Assembly (NCBI GenBank): GCA_034430155.1
Contig: DAOUET010000001.1
Coordinates: 1 to 64,000, forward strand
Direction of reading: 5' to 3'
Length of the DNA stretch: 64,000 nt
Origin: DAOUET01 sp034430155
GTDB taxonomy: Bacteria; Chloroflexota; Anaerolineae; Anaerolineales; UBA4823
The notes under the pieces were generated by a model. The model made no database searches and was not told where the DNA came from. It saw only the letters and a program-made list of their open reading frames with translations. Within the stretch, counting starts at the first letter, position 1; each line of letters begins with the position of its first letter. Shown here in pieces: positions 24,863 through 34,200 of the stretch. The position numbers and the translations under genes are program-made.

Positions 24863-26374
24863 ATGATGCAAAAAATAATCCTAAAATTGATCTTGTTGGG
24901 ACTCTCGCTGGTCATTAGTAGCGCATGTGTGAGGACCGGGAGTTACTCAGGGATACCCGATATTTTTAGCGAAAAGATACCAACAAGCGATGAGTTATCC
25001 CAAGTGAATACCACGGGAGAGGGTGCAAGCCTCGAAAGCGATTCATTGAATGTTTATTTCCCCGTGGATGCAATTTTCCAAAGCTTCTATAGCTTCCTCG
25101 GTGGACGAGAAATACTCGGTCCGGCGATCTCTCCCCTGGAAGAACTAGGTGATGTTAAGAGGCAATATGTCGAAGCCGGAATGATGGTTTTTAACCCCAA
25201 TGCCATTGGAAGTGAACGGTACCAATTATCACCTTTAGGGTTGGACTTTGGTGTAGCTACCCCAGGGATGCACTCGGCTTCGGATGGTGAAGCCAGGATT
25301 ATCGATGGACATGTGATATTCAGTAAGTTCATACCGATGTATGATAAATTAGGTGGCGCTCGTTTTGTGGGACGGCCGATCACGGAAGCACGCTATGATC
25401 CTGAAAATGGTCGTTTTCTCCAATATTTTGAAAATTTAGGGTTTTATATCCTCGATAGCGATAAGACTGAAAGCATTCGACTATTGGCATATGGCGCCTC
25501 ATCCTGCGACCAGACTTGCCGTTACAAATCCCCTCCTGAAAGTATCATAATTCGAAAGCCCTTGCTAACTGAACCATTCGCCTCTATGGTGGACTCAATG
25601 GGCCTCCCATTCGTGGGGCGAACCCTGACTGATCCAACCTATGCTTATGATGGCAAATCTGAAATTATTTTTGAAAATTTAGTGCTTGTTGAGGATGGGG
25701 CTAACCCTCATGGAGTCCTGGTCAAATCGATTGTGAAGATGCTTGGCTTTCAAGCGAAACCATTGGAGGCCAACCAGAACGATCCCTTGATGGTTTTTTA
25801 TCCAATCGACGGGGATAAAGGCTACAATGTTCCGGTCTATTTCGATTCTTATTTACGTTCACACGGAGGATTAGAGGTCTCAGGATTACCTATCAGCGGA
25901 GTTTACCAATTAAGAACTGGGGGCTTCCGCCAATGTTTTGAGAATCTTTGCCTTGATTTCGAGCCTGACTCCCCGGAAGATACCCGCTTGAAACCAGCAT
26001 CATTGGGGGTGGCGTATAAAAAAGCCTTTTTTAGCCGAGGGGGCATCTCGTTATCTCTTGATAATATCCAAATATACGTTTGGGAACGAAATCCGGTGGT
26101 TATTTCCAGCGACCCCCAAGAGATCTTCGTAGCGATTTTGGAACATAACAAACCGCTTAAAAATCGGGAACCTATCTTGACTTTGATACTACCCGATGGA
26201 GCGCAAGAGACTTATAGATTTCCACCCACGAACGATAGGGGGCAAACTTCTTTGAAGGTGCCTTCAGTTTCAGCTCCAAACGGCACCTTGATAGCTTACC
26301 AGGTCTGCCTACCAGGCGCGGGGGAGGAAAGTCAGTGTGTTGGGGATAATTACATGATTTGGAAGATCCCTTAA
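24863..26374 (+). CDS. Repeat lipoprotein, first of a tandem pair
   Basis: A 503-residue lipoprotein (signal ending ISSAC, residues about 18-22). The mature part contains several copies of a motif of the form F-x(2,4)-LGG...LG-x-[AP]-I[ST]-E followed by a QYFE or QCFE aromatic stretch: LGGREILGPAIS, FVGRPITEARY, FVGRTLTDPTY and LEVSGLPISGVYQ. This spacing resembles LGFP-type surface repeats. The C-terminal ~110 residues form a separate beta-rich module. It is paralogous along its length to the next gene. Role unknown; surface or cell-wall binding is an inference from the repeats. Confidence 0.8.
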   Translation: MMQKIILKLILLGLSLVISSACVRTGSYSGIPDIFSEKIPTSDELSQVNTTGEGASLESDSLNVYFPVDAIFQSFYSFLGGREILGPAISPLEELGDVKRQYVEAGMMVFNPNAIGSERYQLSPLGLDFGVATPGMHSASDGEARIIDGHVIFSKFIPMYDKLGGARFVGRPITEARYDPENGRFLQYFENLGFYILDSDKTESIRLLAYGASSCDQTCRYKSPPESIIIRKPLLTEPFASMVDSMGLPFVGRTLTDPTYAYDGKSEIIFENLVLVEDGANPHGVLVKSIVKMLGFQAKPLEANQNDPLMVFYPIDGDKGYNVPVYFDSYLRSHGGLEVSGLPISGVYQLRTGGFRQCFENLCLDFEPDSPEDTRLKPASLGVAYKKAFFSRGGISLSLDNIQIYVWERNPVVISSDPQEIFVAILEHNKPLKNREPILTLILPDGAQETYRFPPTNDRGQTSLKVPSVSAPNGTLIAYQVCLPGAGEESQCVGDNYMIWKIP

Positions 26375-26560
26375 GATTGATATTGTATTTCAAATCCCAG
26401 GTTGTGTGATGCTCACTGCATAGTGTGTGGGTCTAGGATAAACGCTTATCAGGGACTTCGAGTTTTAAAGCGATATTGTTTGCCTTATCATTGAAAAGGG
26501 AATCTGGAAAATGAGAGGCATTGGCCTTTATCGGGGTATACTTGAAGCAATGAGTGGGAT

Positions 26561-28246
26561 ATGACCCAGATTTCACTGTCGAGAATATCTGCTTTCGTCA
26601 GCCTTATTCTCTTAACCCTTCTCGTGGGAGCTTGTGAGCGTCTCCAAAGTCTGATGGCGGCTCCAGATTCAACGACACCCTCCATTGATTCATTGAATGT
26701 TACCTACCCCGTTGATACAGTATTCGGCGATTTCTACGATTACCTAGGTGGAGAGAAATTGCTTGGTCCAGCAATTTCTACTGTACAAGAGTCGGGGGAG
26801 GTTATGAGACAGTACGTTGAAGCGGGTTTGCTGGTTTACGACCCCCACGCACGACCAGGAGAGAAATTCCATCTCGAGCCGCTGGGGTTGTTATTTGAGA
26901 TCGAGGAACCACCGGTCCCAAATCCAAACCGGCCGAACGAAGTAAATATCAACGGTCATATCATCTATGAGCAATTCTTGGCACTTTATCGAAAATTGGG
27001 GGGCGCTAGATTTGTCGGACGGCCGATCACCGAAGTGCACTATAACCCAGGTAAAAGACGAACGGAGCAATATTTTGAAAACCTAGGTTTTTACATCCTG
27101 GATAGCGACCAGACTAAGTCGGTATACCTGCTGGCCTACGGGACTTTTGTATGCGACCAACAATGCCGGTATAGACGTGATCCCAACAACCTGCCTGCTT
27201 CCAAACCTTTTCTACCCACACCGTTCAATGATGAAGTAGCTCGCTTAGGCTATGACTTTGTGGGGCGTCCACTGACAGAGCCATATAGGCAAACCAGCGG
27301 AATGGAAGAAATTATCTTCGATAACCTGGTTATGGTTTACGAGACTGAACCGCAGATGAATATCATCGAAACACCTGCTAATCTTTGGCTGCCATTAATC
27401 TTGAGGACCGGGGCTGATGATCTTCTTAGTGAAAACGGACAGAGCGGTTTTCTAATATGGCTACCGCAGGTATTATTTACTTTCCCCGACAAATCTGCAA
27501 AACAGAAGCAGGATGAATCTTTCAGCTTGATGGTCCCACTTGTACTGACAAAAGAATCTGCAACATCCTCGAAAGTTTGGATCCGACCGATCGTCGAAAT
27601 GGTTGGTATTAAACCACAACCACCGGTATCCCCACTGGATGATCCCCTCATGGTGTTTTACCCAACCGATGGAGACCTTGGTCACAATGTACCCCTTTAC
27701 TTCAACGATTTCATTCATCTGCATGGGGGATTGGAGGTCTCGGGCGAACCGATCACGGAGGTGTTCCGGGTTAATGAAGGGATTTATCGGCAGTGTTTTA
27801 CGAACCTGTGTCTTGACTTTGATCTCAAAGCACAAAACGGAGAAAGATTATATCCTGTGTCGTTAGGTGAGGTTTATAAAGAAAAATATTATCCAGGACC
27901 AAATGATCAATTCGGAAAACAAAACCTGGAAAACATTAAAATTACAGTCTGGGAGGACAAACCTTATGTAACTTCCAGCGAATCTCAGGTGGTCAATGTT
28001 TTGATCCGTGAGAACGGAGTGTCATTGAAAAACTGGGAGCCGGAATTGATCCTGATAATGCCCGATAACCAAGTGGTGAATTACTACTTTCCACCTTCCG
28101 ATGAGGACGGTAAGAGTTCGGTGCGAATCCCCCCCGTGGCAGCTCCCAGTGGGACCTTGATCCCTTACCGCGTTTGCCTGAGAGGCGTGAGGGGCGACAC
28201 TATCTGTGAAGAAAACAACTACCTGATCTGGAATATCCCTAAATAA
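26561..28246 (+). CDS. Repeat lipoprotein, second of a tandem pair
   Basis: A 561-residue lipoprotein (signal ending LVGAC, residues about 21-25), a clear paralogue of the preceding gene. Shared blocks include YLGGEKLLGPAIS, FVGRPITEVHY, GFYILDSD, FVGRPLTEPY, LEVSGEPITEVFR and the C-terminal NYLIWNIPK. It differs by an insertion of about 60 residues near residues 265-330 that is hydrophobic and proline-containing (LWLPLILRTG ... LIWLPQVLF), and a more variable N-terminus. The 186-bp gap between the two genes suggests separate promoters or a processed operon. It arose by tandem duplication; both copies are open and look functional. Confidence 0.8.
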   Translation: MTQISLSRISAFVSLILLTLLVGACERLQSLMAAPDSTTPSIDSLNVTYPVDTVFGDFYDYLGGEKLLGPAISTVQESGEVMRQYVEAGLLVYDPHARPGEKFHLEPLGLLFEIEEPPVPNPNRPNEVNINGHIIYEQFLALYRKLGGARFVGRPITEVHYNPGKRRTEQYFENLGFYILDSDQTKSVYLLAYGTFVCDQQCRYRRDPNNLPASKPFLPTPFNDEVARLGYDFVGRPLTEPYRQTSGMEEIIFDNLVMVYETEPQMNIIETPANLWLPLILRTGADDLLSENGQSGFLIWLPQVLFTFPDKSAKQKQDESFSLMVPLVLTKESATSSKVWIRPIVEMVGIKPQPPVSPLDDPLMVFYPTDGDLGHNVPLYFNDFIHLHGGLEVSGEPITEVFRVNEGIYRQCFTNLCLDFDLKAQNGERLYPVSLGEVYKEKYYPGPNDQFGKQNLENIKITVWEDKPYVTSSESQVVNVLIRENGVSLKNWEPELILIMPDNQVVNYYFPPSDEDGKSSVRIPPVAAPSGTLIPYRVCLRGVRGDTICEENNYLIWNIPK

Positions 28247-28380
28247 AGTTTGAATTGGTAGGAGGAAACGGGGAAGGATTGCGGTTAGGTACCGTAGAGA
28301 GGCATGGTTAGCAGAGGGGAAAATATCCGGAATGATTGATTCACAACCAGAAGAATAACAGGAGAATTAAGTAAGAACGT

Positions 28381-28416
28381 CAGAGAGCAGGCAGCTGATT
28401 TGCCACCTGCTCTCTG
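28381..28416. terminator. Hairpin between convergent genes
   Basis: CAGAGAGCAGG (28381-28391) and CCTGCTCTCTG (28406-28416) form a perfect 11-bp stem with a 14-nt loop, between the repeat lipoprotein (plus) and the caspase-like protease gene (minus). There is no T tract, so it may be a bidirectional terminator or an RNA 3'-end stabiliser. Confidence 0.55.
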
Positions 28417-28435
28417 AGCGGTTGGTACATCACGA

Positions 28436-31210
28436 TTATCTCGAAACTGCTAGCTTAACTAAGTTCCCCTGATCATCGAGGGTAATACGGGCAAAGTGTT
28501 GGTGCAGGTGAAATATTTCCGTTTGAGCAGCACTCAGCGTATCAGGGTCTGACTGGTCGATGGCTGAGGCTCCTCTTACGGGCACTTGGATTTGTTTGCT
28601 CAAGGTAATCACGCTGCGGTTGGGTTTGCGAAGAGGTAGAGATTTCGCGCCAAATTGGGATGTCGGGCAATTGTGATCGCCACCTTTACAACCGGCATGC
28701 TCCTGACTGCATAGTATCTTGGCGTCGGTCATGCCAGGCAGATATTGTTCCACCAGCTGTTTGATCTGACCTAATTTCTCGTCGGACAAGGTGGATGGAG
28801 ATTGGAACGAGTGATTTTCGCCCTCTACACGATCGCAAATCGTTCGGATGCGAGCTGGTCGGTGTGTGGAGCGGTAAACTTGGTTTGATCGAACGTCATT
28901 TTCCTTGGTTTGGACAAGAGGGTCGCCATAAAGGACAAAAGAAATCAAGGTCTTTTGATCTTCTCCGTCTAAATATCCCTGGCGACGGAGCATTTCGCGA
29001 GCTGTATAGATTTTAGCGCGCCTGAGAGCTTCACCAGCCGGCAGGGCTTCCCGCAAATATTTCCAAAATGTCTGACCAAGCAGGTCAGCGGCGATGAGAG
29101 GAGAGCTGATGGAGCCATAAGACGTGCAGGTCGACCCGACCACGACTTGTGCTCCGGAGGAAAGGAATTTTAGCGAAAGGGCTTTTTCGACGGTTTTGTT
29201 CAAGATATGGGCACCATAGCAGGCTTCTGTAAAGATTACCTGAGGCGCACGCCCACCATTGATCACGTCTCGAGGGCGTAAAGCCACTGGATAATCCGGG
29301 TCGTTTCCTGGTTCGGTTGGGTCGCGTTGACCATACCATTCACTGGCATCCTGCAAGCCATGTAGGTTGAAGTAACCCAGGCGGGCTGATGGTAAAAGAT
29401 CGTTCTTCTGCGTCCGACCGGGGTGACCGGTGACCTGTACGGGGGGAGACACCAACATAGCATGGGGTTGCCCGATAGGGCGGAAGACTGAAAGCGAAGC
29501 CCGCCGCCAGACTGCCGCGGTATATCCCCAACTAGGACGAGAGCGGCGAATTGATAATCCTGAAAAAAGCTTCTTCAACCATCGAATCAGCCAGGATCTT
29601 GGAGGTAAGATGTTTTGATGGCGAGAGGTGATATCACGCAGCATACGCAGGAGGGGTTCAGCGTTATACTGGGCGCCACCTGGCAAGCGACCGACAGTCC
29701 ATTCGGGGATGAAATAATTTTCATCCGAGGATGCGTAGGGGTTGTCTGAAGGCACATCGATATCAGCATCGTCAACCGGATTCGGCAAGTGATGGAACGG
29801 CACCACCTCCGGACCGCCAACGATCAACACAGCCCCAATCATTTCACCCTTTCTCGCCAGGGCAGCGTCCAGATCAGCCAAGGTCAGTTTGAGCTCCCAG
29901 GCATCATCCGGACGGGCAGGCACCAGTCCAAAAGCACCTGTGCTGCGGGGGTCATCCGCGTATAGGAGAATTGCTCTCCAATCCGGCCGGGTATCTATGG
30001 TTTTTACCAATCGTTTCATCTCGGATTCAATAGCCGTGAATTGCCGTCCATAGTGGGTTTCCAAGCCTTTTTTGGTCGTAAATAGCACATAAACCGGGAA
30101 ACGTCCGTCGGAGTGAGCCAGATAGTTATGTTTTAGGCGACCTGCCAGACGCTGCAGCTCCTTTTGAACTGAGCGCAATGATTTGGGAATCTTTGGAAGG
30201 GGAGGTGAAGGCCGGTGGGATCTCCGAAGAGACGGATGGCTGCCTCCTTCTGCGGTTTTGGCATTCATGCAGGTGACTTGCGGTTGCTGCCGTTTGGTTG
30301 GACGAGTAAGTTCACCAGCCGGGTCACTTTTTGCGATCACTTCATCTGTATTCGAACTTTCTGGTGTAGTTGAATCTGTATGGGTGGGAGCTTTTCTGCC
30401 AGCTGGGAGCTGGTTCCATCCCAAAACGGCAGCAACATCAGCGGGGATGGGTATTTCCCAAATGACCTTCAGATCAGACGGCCAGAGTCTAATGTACCGG
30501 TGATCTTGACCCCAAAGACGAGTGGACACCTGGGCGGTAATATCCAATGAGGCTGCCTGGTGTAAAAGAGCCACCGCTTTTTCTGACTCGCCACCTTCCA
30601 AGAGCGATTCTGCCAGTATCAATTTACAAACCAAACAACCAGGCCAGCGTTCGTGGTAAAGTTCTGCAAGATCCCTCAGGGCAAATCCGGGCAGGTTTCT
30701 CCGGGCACTTATCTGCAAGTGGGTAACGGCGATTATGGGGGTTATTTGTGCTTCGATCAAGGTTTGGTGAATATATTCTTCGGCTGTCTCCAAAATGCCA
30801 TCTACAAGTGCCTTACGGGCGGCGTAGAGAGCACTAGCCCAGTAGGGTTTGGGTTCACCGGGATAAAGATTATCCCCTATGGCAAATAGTTGAGCTTTGG
30901 CGTCAGCGATGTTTGGTGAACCGGTCAGGTCATAAACTTGCAGAAGTAACTTTTGAGCTTCGATATCCTCTGGGTCAGCCAGTAAAAGCTCTTCTAAGAC
31001 TTGTCTGGCTTGATTTACAGCGCCGGATTGGATCAGGGAGCGGGCGTGCAGCCCTCGAACTGGTAAATCTCCGGGATAATAAGCCAACCATGCTAATGCA
31101 ACCCGACGGGCAAAGCGGTCAGCACCGACAGAAAGGGCAGTACGCATCAAAACCAAGAAATCGGAACGAGAGACGTATTGTCTAGGAGAGATCATAGTAA
31201 CAGCACTCAT
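28436..31210 (-). CDS. TPR/caspase-like (C25-type) cysteine peptidase
   Basis: A 924-residue protein. Residues about 10-240 are helical TPR-like repeats, then a low-complexity linker (about 270-345), then a caspase-hemoglobinase-fold domain resembling peptidase family C25 (gingipain-like). Visible elements are the strand-loop LIVGGPEVVPF, the acidic DENYFIPEWTVGRLPG, the putative catalytic His617 in NLHGLQD, Cys664 in TEACYGA, and the closing SFVLYGDPL. No signal peptide, so it should act in the cytoplasm, unlike secreted gingipains. A Cys/His-rich patch (residues about 825-850, C-x-H-x-C type) may bind metal. It overlaps the upstream giant TPR gene by 4 bp, implying translational coupling. 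Substrate unknown. Confidence 0.78.
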   Translation of the reverse strand: MSAVTMISPRQYVSRSDFLVLMRTALSVGADRFARRVALAWLAYYPGDLPVRGLHARSLIQSGAVNQARQVLEELLLADPEDIEAQKLLLQVYDLTGSPNIADAKAQLFAIGDNLYPGEPKPYWASALYAARKALVDGILETAEEYIHQTLIEAQITPIIAVTHLQISARRNLPGFALRDLAELYHERWPGCLVCKLILAESLLEGGESEKAVALLHQAASLDITAQVSTRLWGQDHRYIRLWPSDLKVIWEIPIPADVAAVLGWNQLPAGRKAPTHTDSTTPESSNTDEVIAKSDPAGELTRPTKRQQPQVTCMNAKTAEGGSHPSLRRSHRPSPPLPKIPKSLRSVQKELQRLAGRLKHNYLAHSDGRFPVYVLFTTKKGLETHYGRQFTAIESEMKRLVKTIDTRPDWRAILLYADDPRSTGAFGLVPARPDDAWELKLTLADLDAALARKGEMIGAVLIVGGPEVVPFHHLPNPVDDADIDVPSDNPYASSDENYFIPEWTVGRLPGGAQYNAEPLLRMLRDITSRHQNILPPRSWLIRWLKKLFSGLSIRRSRPSWGYTAAVWRRASLSVFRPIGQPHAMLVSPPVQVTGHPGRTQKNDLLPSARLGYFNLHGLQDASEWYGQRDPTEPGNDPDYPVALRPRDVINGGRAPQVIFTEACYGAHILNKTVEKALSLKFLSSGAQVVVGSTCTSYGSISSPLIAADLLGQTFWKYLREALPAGEALRRAKIYTAREMLRRQGYLDGEDQKTLISFVLYGDPLVQTKENDVRSNQVYRSTHRPARIRTICDRVEGENHSFQSPSTLSDEKLGQIKQLVEQYLPGMTDAKILCSQEHAGCKGGDHNCPTSQFGAKSLPLRKPNRSVITLSKQIQVPVRGASAIDQSDPDTLSAAQTEIFHLHQHFARITLDDQGNLVKLAVSR

Positions 31211-34200
31211 GATGACACATTTATAGATATGGGGCGGCGGTTGTGGACTAGGTTGAGAGCAACAATAGCTCCTAGCTGGCGGTGGATTGTTAAATCCTCC
31301 GGAGCCAAGTCAGCGGCTCTACGCAGCATATCCTCAGCCGCCTGGTAGTCACGGATTTCTTTTAGCACAAGGCCAGATTGATAATAGGCACGCGGGTCTT
31401 TAGGGGCGATGGATATGGCCTGGTGGTAGGTATTCAGGGCGAGATCGTACTGGCGTCGTTCTTGATAGGCTGAGCCTAATTCGAGATAGGGCTTGAGGTC
31501 CTCGGTAAGCAGCTGGATGGCTTCGCTTAGGTGGTGTATGGCCTGGTCAAGTTGGCCAGATTGATGAAGCAAGCTACCTAATAAGTAATGGGCGTGTCCC
31601 TGAACATCGGGATCCAAGGCGCTGCTCTTGCCGTGCAAGGCTCGTTGAGCTGCATGGATTGCAGCCTCCCTTTGTCCGGCAGCCGCCAACGCAGTCGCTA
31701 ATGGGGCGAGTATTGCTGGTTCATCCGGATAATCCTCGGCAAGATCTTGCAGGGCAGCAAAGGCAGCTTGAGAACCCTGACTTTTTTCAAGAAAATCTAC
31801 CCGTTCGACCAACAATGGCAGTGGGTCGGAAGAATTCTTAATGGCTTGTTCCACCGTTGAAAGGGCATCACTATAGCGTTCAAGACCATCCAGGGCACGA
31901 GCCAGATAGTGCAAAGCCTCGGGATCATCAGGTTTAATTTTAAGAGCCGCTTGAGCCCGCTGGTAAGCACCTCTGGGGTCAGCGGCCTTCAAAGCAACCT
32001 CACAACGAAGGAGGAGAGGATCTATCTTATCGGGCTCTAGGGAAATGGCGTTTTCGACAAGCAAAGCTGCCTTAGCGATATCGCCCTCGGCAATATAAAC
32101 CTTAGCTAAGGCCATATAAATCTCATAATCCCGGGGCGCAAGTCGTTGAGCGCCTTCAAGTACCTGAAGTGCACGATCAAGATCACCAGCCTGCATAAGG
32201 GCTTCCCCCAAAATGAGATGATGGGTGACATTTTCAGGCTCCAATTCCGCGGCTTGTTCCAAGTGGGTGATGGCAGCGATGGGGTCACCGGTTTCAAGGT
32301 GCAATTGTGCTGCCTGGCTATGCCAACGCGGTTCGTTAGGCCAGAAGGATAAGGCTGTTTGAAGGGCTTTGAGCGCACTGGGATAATCACCAGTTCGGTG
32401 GGCTATGTCAGCATAAAGCACGTGATAAAGCGGTTGATTGGGTTCCTTATCGACAGCTGATTTGGATTTATTTTTCGCTTCCAGGATATCCTCCTGGCGG
32501 CGTCCACGGTAGCCTAATGAGAGGGCTTGCTGGATGAGGACATTGGCATTATATGAGTAAGGATTAGATCTATGAATATCGGTATCAATAGCAAGAGGCG
32601 TCTCTGCAAAATCACCTAATTCACGTGCTGTCGCGATACGAGCCGCGATATCATCGGGTTGAGATGAAAGCGCATCCAAGGCGTGGAGATTTTCTGGGTT
32701 AGGCTGAAAAACTGCTTCACCACGTGCTCTCCAACGCTGAATCATCAAAGGGAGATTTACCTGTTCATACTGATGTGAAACTGGAAAGCACTCAGTAGCT
32801 TTACGCATGCATTCATCGAACGATTGATAAGTTCGTTGGGTTAATGAAACGGGTCCAGGTGCGTGTTTAATAACATCTGCTGTTTCGCATATGCGTTGAT
32901 ATTCGCCGCGTAAAACCAAGGTACGTGCTAGCTGGAGATGGCTATAGGGTTCTGAGGGAGCAAGGTTGATAGCTCTGCGCAGGAGGTATAAAGCCATATC
33001 CCACTGAGAGAGATCAAGGGCCGCGGCAGCCAGGGCATTTAGATCTTGAATTTCTGCATAAAGAGCAATTAATGATGAAGTCGGAGAATCGGTCTTGAAT
33101 GAAATAGCGTGAGGTTCATCACCACTCTCGCTTTGGTCAATGTTAAGGGACCCTGCGCTTGCCTCAAAATTCTCCAATCCCAATTTGAGGGTCTCAAAGG
33201 CCGTGGGGTTATCACCCCGTGGCTGGGTAAGCCGAGCTTGTAAAGCGATAATGCGAGGGTGGTTGGGATCAATGCCGATAGCTTTGGTCAGTGCCTCCGC
33301 AGCAGCAATCTCCTCACCCTCATCCAGAGCCAATTCAGCGGAAAGAGCGTAGTAAAGGAAAGCAGCAGTATCCTGTGGGTCATTATTCTCATCCGGTTTA
33401 GCATCTGCATAGGAATTTTGATCGCCTGATATGATTTCGCTCAAAAACCTGCGAGCTTTACCAGGCTGTAGTAAAGCGCGAGACAAGTCTCCAGCGAATG
33501 CGCGTGCCAGAAATGCATTCGAACTACCTGTCGTCTGGCTGCAAGAAGAAACCATTTGTTCAGCGTGAGAAAGGGCCTCAATAAGATCTCCACTAGACCT
33601 CAGGATCAGAGCAAGTCTGTGGTGTAAGGTGAGATCGCTGGGGTTATCCTGTAAGGCATGCTCCAAGGCAGCTTGAGCTGCCTGGGGACGATCCAAATAA
33701 AGCAGTAGATCAGCCTTAGAGATATGCAAAGCAGAATCTTGCGGATTGAGTGTAATGGCACGATTGATAGCTTCCAGGGCACTGTCGTGCTCTCCAGCGT
33801 ACTTATAGGCAATCGAAAGATCATGAAGCATGCTCGCATCTGGCTCTGGAAGCAGATTAAGCGCCCGTTCCAGGCATGCGATCGCGCCAGAGGTATCGTT
33901 CAGGTTAAGCAATCCCTGGGCAGCTTGTGATAAATCTCCTGTTTGCGTATGTTCAGAAGAGAGCACTTGATGAAAAGCCTTACGGGCGGCGGTGGTGTCC
34001 CCGGTTTGAGTCTGGATGGAGGCCAGCTGCACCAATAAGCTCGTATCGGCAGGGTTGAGTTGTACGGCGCGACCGAGAGCCTGGAGCGCCTGTGAGTGAG
34101 CATCGAGCAGCAGGGCATGCTTCGCGAACCAGGAAAGCGTTTCAATATCATCGGGAGCCAGATGGATGGCGTTTTGGGCTGCTGCCAAGGCTTCCTTTGG

